This document shows, in pieces, positions 22,962 through 31,298 of a stretch of 64,000 bases of DNA. The stretch is from Mucidula mucida. Lineage: Eukaryota; Basidiomycota; Agaricomycetes; Agaricales; Physalacriaceae. The notes under the pieces were generated by a model. The model searched no databases, was not told where the DNA came from, and was given only the letters and a program-made list of their open reading frames with translations. Within the stretch, counting starts at the first letter, position 1. Every line of letters begins with the position of its first letter. Location: NCBI GenBank assembly GCA_015501055.1, contig JADNYV010000038.1:124001-188000 (forward strand), read 5' to 3'. The translations under genes were made by a program, and so were the position numbers.

Positions 22962-25395
22962 TTGTGGATGCGGCCTATCTTAGAGGCGCTGGCACGGGAA
23001 GGGTTGAAGAAGTCGAGGCAGAAGAAAGACTACCGCTCGGAGCTGCTCTTTGCTAGTTTAATCAATTTCTACCGCTGGATGCCCCGCATGGGACATCTCC
23101 GTGCTTCGGTTTGGATTGCAAGAACTGGGGTTGGGGTAGTGCATTCTCTTGGGTTATCTGCAAGCAGGCCAGACATTTTGGGGCAAGAGGGTCTCTCAAA
23201 CTGTCTTGTCAAGGGCAGAGGAGCCATGCGGAGTCTATGCTCAATAACAAGGCTATGCTCATGGGCATACAGTGCTGGTTGTAAACTTTGGAGGTTGTCA
23301 CAGTGAGTGGTCAGAGCGAAGAAAGGGATTGCAATACTCACCTGTCTTGATTAGGTTAAACCTCAGCTTCTTCGCAAACACGTTAACAAGATGTTACTAC
23401 TGTTGCTTAACCTTCAAAAGAAGACTATCTCAGTCAAGCAAGCATGGCGATGGCTGTACAATCTTGGCTATCGACGAAAGAAATATAGTAAAGGTGTCTA
23501 CTGGGATGGCCATGAGCGAAAGGATGTGAAGAAGCGAAGAGTTGAGTACATTGCAGAACTGACTGGCATTAAAAGGTACGGAGGCGTTCCAGCATTATAA
23601 AGTCTAAAGTCTGATAGAACAATACAGATTCATGTCCGTTTATGACGGTCCAGACATGGCTGAGACAAAGCCTACCTTGAAGGATGGCAAGAAGGAGCAT
23701 GTCATTGTCGTGCATAATGAGACAGCATATCATGCGAACAACTACCAGAACCAGTCGTACTACTTGAAGGCGGGTGAGCAGGTGTTGAAGAAGAAGGAGC
23801 GAGGGTGCTTGATCATGACCTCGGGCTTTTTGTGCCAGCGTCATGGGAATCTCGCATTGCCGCCGGACATGGTTGAAGCAAACGCAAAGATGGGTACAGA
23901 AGAGCGGTTGAAGAAGACGGATGCTCGTGTTACCATCTGTCCGACATCTAAAGCTGGTGGTAACTCGTACTGGAAGATAGACCAGATGATCAAACAGGTG
24001 AGTGCATATTGTGTTAGAGAGCACCATGAGTACTTACTCAAGTTAACTCGGCACTCGCCGGGCAAGTACTCATAATCCTAAACTAGTGTTCATCACTCGT
24101 CATGTGACTCAAGTCTTAGTGACTCGAGTTCAAACAAGTCGAGTCACACGAGTTCAGCAAGTACTCGTCGAATCTTAGTAAAAAATCATAAAACAATTGA
24201 TATTTCTAAGTATAAGTTTTTAATGTTGTAACCTTTTTTTTGGCTGAAAACGGGGTGAGTCTGGGCGAGTACTCGCCGCAAGTCGGGATGTTCAGACTTG
24301 AGTTTCTTAGGCTCGCGAGTCGGGTCAAATCCGATCACCAAGATGCCCGAGGCGAGCTGAATCACGAGTTACTTGCGGATTCGCCCGACTCGTAGTGATC
24401 TCTATATTGTGTTGATCTGAGCATGCAATTCATGTCATAAGTAGATGCACGATGCAATCAAGATTGCTCACCACTTGTATTCAAACACCATTATTCACTG
24501 GATCTTCAACAACTTCTCTTGTCATGGCAGCCTTGCCAAGAATGCACTCTCAGCCCAAAAGTTGAACATTGGTCCAGGCGGTAAGAACATGCCTCACATG
24601 CACAACACAGTGATCCCAATGGACAATCCTTTTGGGAAAGGTGGTCAGACGCAAAAGATGCAGTTCAATGATATCTTGCCGAATGATCACCCTTTCAAGA
24701 AGTACAAAGGACAGCTAAAGGGCCTTTGTGTGCTTGCAGAGGAGCGAGGATACATGCTAAACAATAAAGGTAAACACTTGATTGGAGAGTGTGCGGACTG
24801 CAAACACAAGAAATCTTGCAAGCCGCATCTTGATAATCTTACTGAGGAGGAGCTTCGTCGCATCAAAGGAGACAATGAGAATGATAGTGACAAAGAGGAA
24901 GAGCGGGCAGTAGACTGTTGCCTTAAACGGCTGATCTTGATGCAGGCGGACTTTCAGAATCAGAAGTCCATGCTTCAGATTGTTTGCTATTTTTCTCTCT
25001 TCATCTTGCAGCAATGACTGACAGGGTTTTCAGATTGTCAAAGAAGTGGGTGATGTGTGTCATTTCCTTCTGAAGTTCCATCCAGAGCTCAATCCAATTG
25101 AGTACTATTGGGGTTGGACCAAGTACTACTTCCAGGAACCGTCTACAGGCAACTTCGCGCATGCTCAGAGCTTGTCAATGAGGCGCAACTTGCGTGCCCG
25201 TTGATCACAATTTGGAAGTTCTTTCGATGTGCATTCAGATATCTACAGATGTATAAATTGGGAGCTACTGGTGTACTTGCCGAGTTTGCAGTGAAGAAGT
25301 TCAAGAGTCATTGCTCTGTGATGGCAAAGGATCTGGAGGTTGCACAGGCAGAGTGGGAGGAGAAGCAGGCAAAGCTGACCCGTCGCGGGGCCTAG
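22962..25395 (+). pseudogene. DDE transposase of fungal IS630-like type, TA-element copy
   Basis: Collinear blocks: LKKSRQKKDYRSELLFASLI (about 23000-23060); VNKMLLLLLNLQKKTISVKQ; YSKGVYWDGHERKDVKKRR (about 23487-23543); VIVVHNETAYHANNYQNQSY; IIHWIFNNFSCHGSLAKNAL; a CADCKHKKSC insert; AVDCCLKRL; and HFLLKFHPELNPIEYYWGWT. Two positions that are Asp in relatives (VHDE, FDNSS) are Asn here, so catalysis should be lost. Frame breaks occur near 23100-23400. An intron from 23998 to 24444 is enlarged by a 390-bp hAT MITE. The stop at 25395 lies 175 bp before the right terminal repeat. Confidence 0.83.
24015..24404. mobile_element. hAT MITE (390 bp) in a transposase intron
   Basis: The ends TAGAGAGCACCATGAGT and, from the other side, TAGAGATCACTACGAGT match at 14 of 17 positions. 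They are flanked by a perfect 8-bp duplication TATTGTGT (24007-24014, 24405-24412). The interior carries many ACTCG / CGAGT repeats near both ends. Removing it leaves an ordinary intron of under 60 bp (GTGAGT..TAG). Confidence 0.9.
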
Positions 25396-25572
25396 ATTAG
25401 TACTTATTTTTGTTGATGATCCGTCAGAAATTGGCCGCTTGCAACCCTAGTTTTTCCCACAGTCTAAAATACCGGATTTGAGTGATTTGGGCCTTGTTTC
25501 CTTCCTAAAGTGAAATTTTGGCACAAAAAAACAAAAATTCCGGGTTGACATGAAGTCGTGTCCCCCACCATA

Positions 25573-25926
25573 TATGGTATTCATGAAACCAAGAGTATAG
25601 AACTGTATCAAACAAAAATACTCACTTTCTTGTAAACAGTCATACTCAGACTTATTCTGCCACCCTTTGCAATTCTCGAGAAAGATGGTGAAGTATGGTG
25701 TTTAGTAGGCATCTTGGCGTTGAAGGTTCTAAGTGATATCAGAACATTGGAGTTGACAAGTCTCAAATTACTACAAGGTGTGAGAGATACATTTATTTGT
25801 CTTCACTTACCGAGTCCATAGCGTAAAGCTTGTTGAAGTGAACACGCACATAAAAGTGTGCTCGATCACATTACTTTGCTCCTCAACTGTGAGGGTCGGA
25901 TCATTACTTGAACATATGTGCTAGGT
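25573..25926. other. No recognisable gene
   Basis: Part of the long-TIR element between the TA element and the right long repeat. No coding capacity seen. Confidence 0.35.
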
Positions 25927-26158
25927 GGAGCGCGTAGTAGCACAGTGTACGGGATGGCGGCAAGGCTGACAGTGTGAGCGGCGGCGGCGGTAGAGATGGC
26001 GGCGATGTGGGCGGAGATGCGGACATAACAGGCGCAATGTCACAGGGAAAGGCACCGAGGGCCCGGGCCGGCAAGGCCCGGCATGGTGAAACGGTTACCA
26101 AAAAAATCAGAAACAGTTACCAAGAAAAAATCAATCCTGTCCCTTCCTGTGCACGCTA
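25927..26158 (-). repeat. Right long terminal inverted repeat
   Basis: Inverted copy of 14785-14997 with a local duplication of about 22 bp. It ends at GCACGCTA before the GGGCTA direct repeat. Confidence 0.8.
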
Positions 26159-26187
26159 GGGCTATCATTCTCTATTTAGGTTCGACA

Positions 26188-26237
26188 GTGGCTGGATTTT
26201 TACAGACTACGTCACTAGTCTGTAAAAATCCAGCCAC
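26188..26237. repeat. Perfect hairpin, 21-bp arms
   Basis: GTGGCTGGATTTTTACAGAC plus one T pairs perfectly with its reverse complement across an 8-nt loop (26209-26216). It lies in the right arm of the AGGACCCC element. About 25 bp further on, the minus strand has a perfect tRNA B-box core GTTCGATTC and a weaker A-box-like stretch, suggesting a tRNA-derived SINE head rather than a working tRNA. Confidence 0.6.
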
Positions 26238-26479
26238 CGGCAGCCAGACTCAACACCTTGGAATCGAACTCGCGACCGCACCAAAACGGTCCGGACGCCG
26301 ATATGGCCACCCAAAACCGATGATTTTGGCTCAGACAAAGAATCAGGCCTGAGCCCATTTTCCGCCCAAAAAGTTCGGATTAAATACGGGATGGGCACTT
26401 TTTTTGCTCAAAAAAAGTCCGGATTACCATTTGGCCTTCTCAGGGCCTTCCCACCTATATTCGGGGGTCCTCTTGGAAC

Positions 26480-26996
26480 TCATTTTGTAAGTCTCCGAAT
26501 GAAAACCACCCAATTCAGGTTCATCCGCTTCTCAGCCGTTAAGCGGATGAAAGTGAATTTCTTCCGTTTTACGGGTGACTTTGGGCCGGAGATGATCTTA
26601 TAGTGGGAGTAGGACCTCCATGATCTTATCTTATCCGTGCTCATTCTTTTCTTCGCGCTTCTTCGTCCACCTTTTCTCAGTATGGCTACATTGATCAGCG
26701 GTCCCGTATATATACTGCTCCCCATCGCTTCTGCTCCTCAGTCGTTTCTTTGATTGACTGAGGAGGTTCGTTCTTTTTTCTCTTTTCCTTGACACCTAAA
26801 CTCATCGTACCCGCGTAGTATTGTGCTCATACGCACGTGTTCATTCGTTCAGGTCAATAGAGATGTTTCTTTTATGGACTGAAGAGTATTCATACGCATG
26901 TTTGTTCGTCTAGGTCTACTGCGTCTACAGCTACCACGTTGAACCGCCACCATCAATGGCTGGTTCAGGAGCCCAACGCGATTTTGACGCGGCACA
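26480..26996. other. Intergenic, no gene
   Basis: Host DNA after the nested block. A TATATATA-like stretch lies near 26706-26714. No coding region seen. Confidence 0.35.
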
Positions 26997-27407
26997 ATGT
27001 GTTACTCAGATACCTTTCAGAAGGGATACACATGCGGAGCGACAACAGGGCAGATGGTCATTAACGGCATTGTGATGGGGGGTGCTGCTGCATCGTCGAC
27101 ATGTACCAACCAAAAGTGCAGATACCGTAAAGGCCTCGAAGCAGAGCATTCTCGTTACAGTGACAGTATGACCGCCCAGAATCTTGTACCCCTTGACTTG
27201 GACATGTACATCATCCTCCACCACCTGCCCTCATGCGGGCGCAGATCCACGATTGGGGTCAAGAAATTCGGCCGCCACTACACCCTGGATGCCATTGGAA
27301 TGGATGCTTGTTGTCGCAGAAACACTCCACACAAGTACCTGGATGCTCCCGGGGGTGAGCCCATTCCCTTCAATTCTATCGATGTAGGTTCTCATGATCT
27401 GCTGTGA
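26997..27407 (+). CDS. Hypothetical small protein
   Basis: A 136-codon frame starting MCYSDTFQKGYTCGATTGQ. It is moderately Cys-rich and has no signal peptide or known domain. An ATG at about 26956, in a better start context, opens a different, shorter frame. I do not recognise it. It could be a spurious frame or a relic of a Cys-rich small-protein gene. Confidence 0.25.
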   Translation: MCYSDTFQKGYTCGATTGQMVINGIVMGGAAASSTCTNQKCRYRKGLEAEHSRYSDSMTAQNLVPLDLDMYIILHHLPSCGRRSTIGVKKFGRHYTLDAIGMDACCRRNTPHKYLDAPGGEPIPFNSIDVGSHDLL

Positions 27408-27908
27408 CTGTTCTGTACTGAATGACACTAGCATCCTCGTAACCAATGATTTGGAATGTTGCAATGCGAAGTGAGTCTAATCTTCACCATCAAGGATTGC
27501 CTTCTGAAGTATGAGGAATTGAAGCTACTTAGCCAGATTGTATAACCTTGATGTATGCTCATCGAAGAAGTGCTTGTCCAATATCAAATTTTCTTATGTA
27601 TAACGTTCTCAAATAACCTGTTGAACGTGGACAGTAGCGAGTTGCATGCTGCTGTATTATGCTAGTGCACTGCATCACTTACGTCGACTTGGGCGCGCCT
27701 TCAAGTTCAGTTGGCATATTGACAATCGATTGATGACTCGCGAGGACTCGCGTTCACAGATTTGAGTCATCAATCATGCTCTGAGTCTGTTTACACCGCA
27801 GAACTATACTTTAGATTCCTTGTACAACTAGGATAATTATTGTTTAGTAATAGCGGTCGAGGAGCCCTCGCCAAAAGTTCTGATACCATACTATACCGCG
27901 ACCTGCGG

Positions 27909-28048
27909 TCGGAAGCTATTGTCTGTCGTGTTCATTGTTCAAGCCTTCTTCACCTGGATGAAGTACGCGGGAAATGGATCGGAAGCTATTGTCTGTCGCG
28001 TTCATTGTTCAAGCCTTCTTCACCTGGATGAAGTACGCGGGAAATGGA
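27909..28048. repeat. Tandem duplication, two 70-bp copies
   Basis: The segment beginning TCGGAAGCTATTGTCTGTCG is repeated directly at 27909 and 27979 with a single difference in the part compared. Its lack of divergence suggests a recent event. It lies downstream of the first family X gene. Confidence 0.85.
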
Positions 28049-28110
28049 AAGAGCACAAGGTGACAGGGGCAGAACGTACACAATAAGCATATCAGGACTT
28101 AGGCTGATTA

Positions 28111-28783
28111 TTATTCATACCTAAGTCGGAAACAGATTATTAGCAAAGGAAGAGAAAGTATCGTGCGACGCACTCTGGATACATGCTCTCATTCATCGAC
28201 CAATAAAAGTAACCCTGTCTCTCAACCGCAGCCGGGAAAATTTTGACCAGCTTCTGCAGTATATCCCGCACCTGCGCCCTGGTCTCGACATCCTCAGGCC
28301 TCGAGTAATTGTCGAATAATACAAGCGCCATGTTGCACTTACGCGACATGACCGGCATGTCCTCGATCTTACGACCATATATCTTGGAGAAGTGGCGTGC
28401 CATGGCGTGGTATCCAAGAAGCAGACCCGTACCTGAGTAATTAGGCTTGGATTCAGATAACGCGAGGATCCCAAGTTCTTCAGCATATGCGATCGCCTCT
28501 TGGTGCAGGAGACCAACACCAAAGACCAAGCGCGCCGGTGAAAACCCGTCGTATGGATCGTATGCACGAGGGATGGAGAGGAAGGGCTCATGCTTGAAAA
28601 TGTAATCAGGAGTATAAGGCTAAAAAAGGAGTTAGCTACGACAGAAGAGTGAAAGGCGATACATGCATTGCTGGCTCCCGGGTCATATTCATCAATCTCT
28701 TCCTCTTCCTCTTCGTCATTTGTCTCTTCTGTTTCCTGACAGTGGATGGCAAACCAATGAACGTTGGCTGGTCGCAGCGGCAT
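28111..28783 (-). CDS. Family X protein, copy 1
   Basis: Uncharacterised protein, about 190 aa, three exons (28783-28667, 28619-28174, 28120-28111). The N-terminus is acidic (EETNDEEEEEEIDEYDPG), followed by PYTPDYIFKHEPF, then AIAYAEELGILALSESKPN and SRKCNMALVLFDNYSRPED, ending LVKIFPAAVERQGYFYWSMN and ESMYPE. Intron 1 would start with GC instead of GT (28666-28665), an allowed but rare GC-AG intron or a mutated donor. The C-terminal micro-exon gives only YE before the stop, shorter than in the other copies. It is divergent from the SSP relic at 29144, with 360 bp between them. The start differs from its sisters: no MSDE leader. No signal peptide or membrane segment. Function unknown. Confidence 0.65.
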
Positions 28784-29143
28784 GATGCCCAACTACAAAA
28801 TCAGGCAGGTAAAAGGCGAAGGCGGGCCGCAGTAGAATTGCAAATGAGTGGAGAAAAGAAAGGATGTCTCGAGTGAAAGGGGTATATGCAAGTCCGTTGA
28901 AGTAATGGTTCGTCGTCGCGCGTGCTTGTCAATTCTTGACGAGTGCGTCCGAAGAATATTGATCTACTTGTGCGCACCATTGACAGTAACCGATGGATAC
29001 GCCTTGGACAAAGCGAGCTCGAATACAGTAAATCTCTAAGAACTATCGATGTCCTAACGATATTCTTACTGAAAGCACGCTTGGTGATCTGAGAAGGCTA
29101 CGATATATGAAGGATCAGTCTTGTGACCGTCATAGTATCTGCA

Positions 29144-29600
29144 ATGTTGAAGCTCACCTTACTCGTCCTGCTTCTCACAGTTCTTACTCTGAACGGCATA
29201 GACGCCACGGACCAGTACCGTAGCGTTTGCAAAGGGGAAGCCTCCGGCTTGAGTAAGACATTTGCTCTGTATACCTCAAAGTAGGCCCATACCTTTGCAA
29301 CTGTCTTGCCTGACCAACGACAGGACCGGCTGCAACGCCCCAAGAACAACGGCACCGGTTAGATTGTGCATGAAAAGAACGTGGATTTTTTCAACAAAAG
29401 GGTTGCAAAAGAAAACTGTCGGGTCTTGACACATAGAAAGGAGTTATTCTCATAACAACGATAAGATGCGACAGTTGTTGCTGATTTGGGTGCATCGCAG
29501 CTCATGGTTCCGGTGTATATTCAAAAGGTGTGTCACATTGAGTGGAGTACAAAGCTAGCTCAAAGAAGGCCGACCTTTCGTAGAAGTCTGTAAAATGAGC
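29144..29600 (+). pseudogene. Small secreted Cys-rich protein gene (SSP), decayed copy 1
   Basis: The signal peptide is kept (MLKLTLLVLLLTVLTLNG), but the first mature Cys is Ser (YRSVC). After the expected intron (GTATAC..ACAG) the second exon reads TGCNAPKNNGTG and then a TAG. The intact relative is at 44181-44609. The 3' end overlaps the end of the SDR gene on the other strand. Confidence 0.75.
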
Positions 29601-30800
29601 TTGGTGGCGCCGCACCTTTGAATTCAGGATGTTCCGATAACCACCACTAGAAGGATAAACATTAATTCACCAACATGGAATACAGGAAGAAGAGACCTCA
29701 CCTCAACTGTTTGCTTGACTGCATCGTCCATTGAGATCTCCCGATGATAATGCAAGGCCGTTTGCGCCTTTGTAATATCACACCACCGCGCTGCAGTGAA
29801 CACTGACGCCCTAGATCGCGACAACAGCAGTTGTTTTCCCGTGAACCAAGCAGCAACCTCGGAGATGCAACCAATCAACCATATCATTGGGTATGGCAAC
29901 ACAATTGGCGGCTCTACTTCATGTCCAATGGCGGTAGCCCACAAACCTCGTGCCAAGTTCCAGAAAGGCCAAGGCTCGCCGTTGGTAATGAAGAATGCTT
30001 GTCCTGCAACGAGCACATGTTTAGGATGTGACAGGGAGAGTCGGTCGGCTGCGAGCAGATGCGCAGCGGCAGCATTGACGATAAACGTCCAGTCAAATAA
30101 GTTGGTGTTGTTGCCGAGTTGGACAGTGTATGTTCCCTGGACAAGAGTCTTCATCATGTTTTGGACTGTGAGCCGATCACAGATACTAGTCAAGGTGTAA
30201 GAAGGACATTGTCAGCAGAATGATCTCTTACCCAAATAAACCTGCTACACGAAGAGAAGTCATACTCAGAGTGCCTTTCCCGTTAGCCTGGAGTATTAGG
30301 CGCTCTGCTTCCGCTTTGGTCTTGGTATAGTTGTCCAAATAACGCGTCGGATACGGTCTTGTCTCGTCAATGCCATTCTGGTCTGTACCATCAAAGACAA
30401 CACTAGCGGTGCTCATGTATAACAGCTTCTTCACGCCAAGTTTGAGAGCCACGTTGATAATAGATTTCATGCCGCCGACGTTGACCTTGTACATGATTTC
30501 TCTCGAAACGCCTTCGATGACGGACGCGGTGGTGATGATACATGTCGCGCCAGACTAAATCAATTAAACGTTGGTTCTATCGTAATATTGACAGACTGGC
30601 TGAGCGCGCACCTGACGGATAGCATTCCGCAAATCGTCTTCATTGGTCAAGTCCCCAGGGAACACCGCAACTCTTGAGTCAACATCACGTATTACAACGT
30701 TGAACACGGCGACTGCCTGTTCTCCTCGTTGGAGCAGCAAGTCAACAATGTGCCCTCCGAGGAATCCACAGCCACCAACAACGAGGTAGGACTCGGCCAT
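29560..30800 (-). CDS. 3-beta-HSD / sterol-4-alpha-carboxylate 3-dehydrogenase-like SDR
   Basis: 360 aa in four exons (30800-30612, 30554-30232, 30185-29702, 29646-29560), all with good splice sites and matching phases. The Rossmann nucleotide-binding motif is YLVVGGCGFLGG near residues 5-15. The catalytic pair is in YTKTKAE (Tyr139, Lys143), and the active-site Ser lies in MSTASVVF. The family C-terminus reads WWLSEHPEFKGAAPPSSFYR. The family (3-beta-HSD, Erg26-like) oxidises the 3-hydroxyl of sterols or related compounds with NAD(P). A hydrophobic stretch PYPMIWLIGCISEVAAWF may associate with membranes. The ergosterol enzyme itself is usually a conserved single gene, and this copy sits in a duplicated accessory block, so a specialised substrate is more likely. 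Decayed copies lie at 44640, 50820, 52580 and 55930. Confidence 0.87.
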
Positions 30801-31080
30801 GGTGTTAGCGGAAGAAAAACAGGTGGTGCGACAAATGCAATGTTCTTTATGTATCCGGGGATCCCACCTGTGCCTAGGCTTACACGATTTCCGGAGCGTC
30901 ACTTTGTAAGGTTATCATTTCAACATAGGAGGGTCCTGGAGAACGCCTGGGAGCTAGTGCAAGCCAGGGCGCTGAGCTCAATCGGCAGACTATGCGACAT
31001 GGACGTCCGTGAGAAAGACTTAAATCGTGAGCTGATCGGCATGCCGCCTTTAGTGGTTAGCATTCTCCAGACTCCTACTC
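30801..31080. other. SDR promoter side and part of a duplicated block
   Basis: 30965-31080 resembles 57590-57655 and continues, across the copia insertion, into 36181-36600. It ends in the copia target duplication TACTC (31076-31080). Confidence 0.6.
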
Positions 31081-31291
31081 TGTTAGAAACTAGGCCGGGT
31101 GTAAATATGAGTATATTCTACAGTGTATAATCAGCCCAGGTCCAGTGTGATTAGCTGCAAGCGGCTCACCTCAGTACGTCGTAGCGGTACTGAGGAAAGC
31201 CTGGCACGCGTATGTTCCTTTCATCTCGTCGTGTCGATATCTCTGTTATCTCCGCTCCTCCGGAATCTCCGTGTTGCTTTTCGCTACAACA
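31081..31291 (-). repeat. Copia 3' LTR (211 bp)
   Basis: Termini TGTTAGAAAC..GCTACAACA on the + strand. The adjacent CTCCTCCTC (31292-31300) is the polypurine tract of the minus strand. Confidence 0.9.
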
Positions 31292-31298
31292 CTCCTCC

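Larger units (their letters stand above)
18337..25570. mobile_element. TA-flanked DDE transposon, 7.2 kb including inner insertions
   Basis: Inverted ends start TGGTGGGGGACAC and match at about 25 of 29 positions. TA lies on both sides (18335-18336, 25571-25572), as for IS630/Tc1/mariner-type elements. The + strand gene pieces at 18613-19453 and 22962-25395 fit one transposase reading from left to right. A second DDE transposase of another subtype lies between them on the minus strand, and a hAT MITE sits in an intron. Confidence 0.7.
14785..26158. mobile_element. Element with long (about 215-230 bp) terminal inverted repeats
   Basis: The repeats at 14785-14997 and 25927-26158 are inverted copies with roughly 90% identity, starting TAGCGTG(T/C)ACAGGAAGGG. 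Both are flanked by GGGCTA (14779-14784 and 26159-26164), a candidate target duplication. The right copy has an extra internal duplication of about 22 bp around the TTGGTAAC motif. Inside lie the TA-flanked 7.2-kb DDE element and two MITEs. The remaining 3-4 kb encode nothing I recognise. Long repeats recall Mutator-like elements, but the duplication length does not fit, so the superfamily is open. Confidence 0.62.
14182..26471. mobile_element. Outermost hAT-like MITE, expanded to 12.3 kb by nested insertions
   Basis: The two ends are perfect 27-bp inverted repeats beginning AGGACCCCCGAATATAGG, flanked by a perfect 8-bp direct repeat CTTGGAAC. TCCGG motifs recur just inside both ends. Most of the length is later insertions. 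Without the long-TIR element at 14785-26158 only about 0.9 kb remains, a normal size for a non-autonomous element. The 469-bp MITE at 15333-15801 has the same AGGACCCC terminus and also an 8-bp duplication, so the two belong to one family. Confidence 0.85.

Noticed and set aside
14182..26471. The 12.3-kb block as one giant autonomous transposon with two transposases
   Set aside because: Nested target duplications and inner terminal repeats show that the transposases belong to later insertions; the outer element is only about 0.9 kb.
14182..26471. A KDZ-type transposon carrying TET/JBP genes
   Set aside because: No KDZ transposase motifs and no dioxygenase motif (HxD..H) were seen; the transposases here are of the IS630-like DDE kind.
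28193..28792. Alternative frame overlapping family X copy 1 as a separate protein
   Set aside because: It is exon 1 read through the intron into the wrong frame; the same shadow occurs in every family X copy.
29560..30800. Naming the SDR gene ERG26
   Set aside because: Family features are clear but substrate cannot be read from sequence, and its place in a duplicated accessory block argues against the housekeeping ergosterol enzyme.
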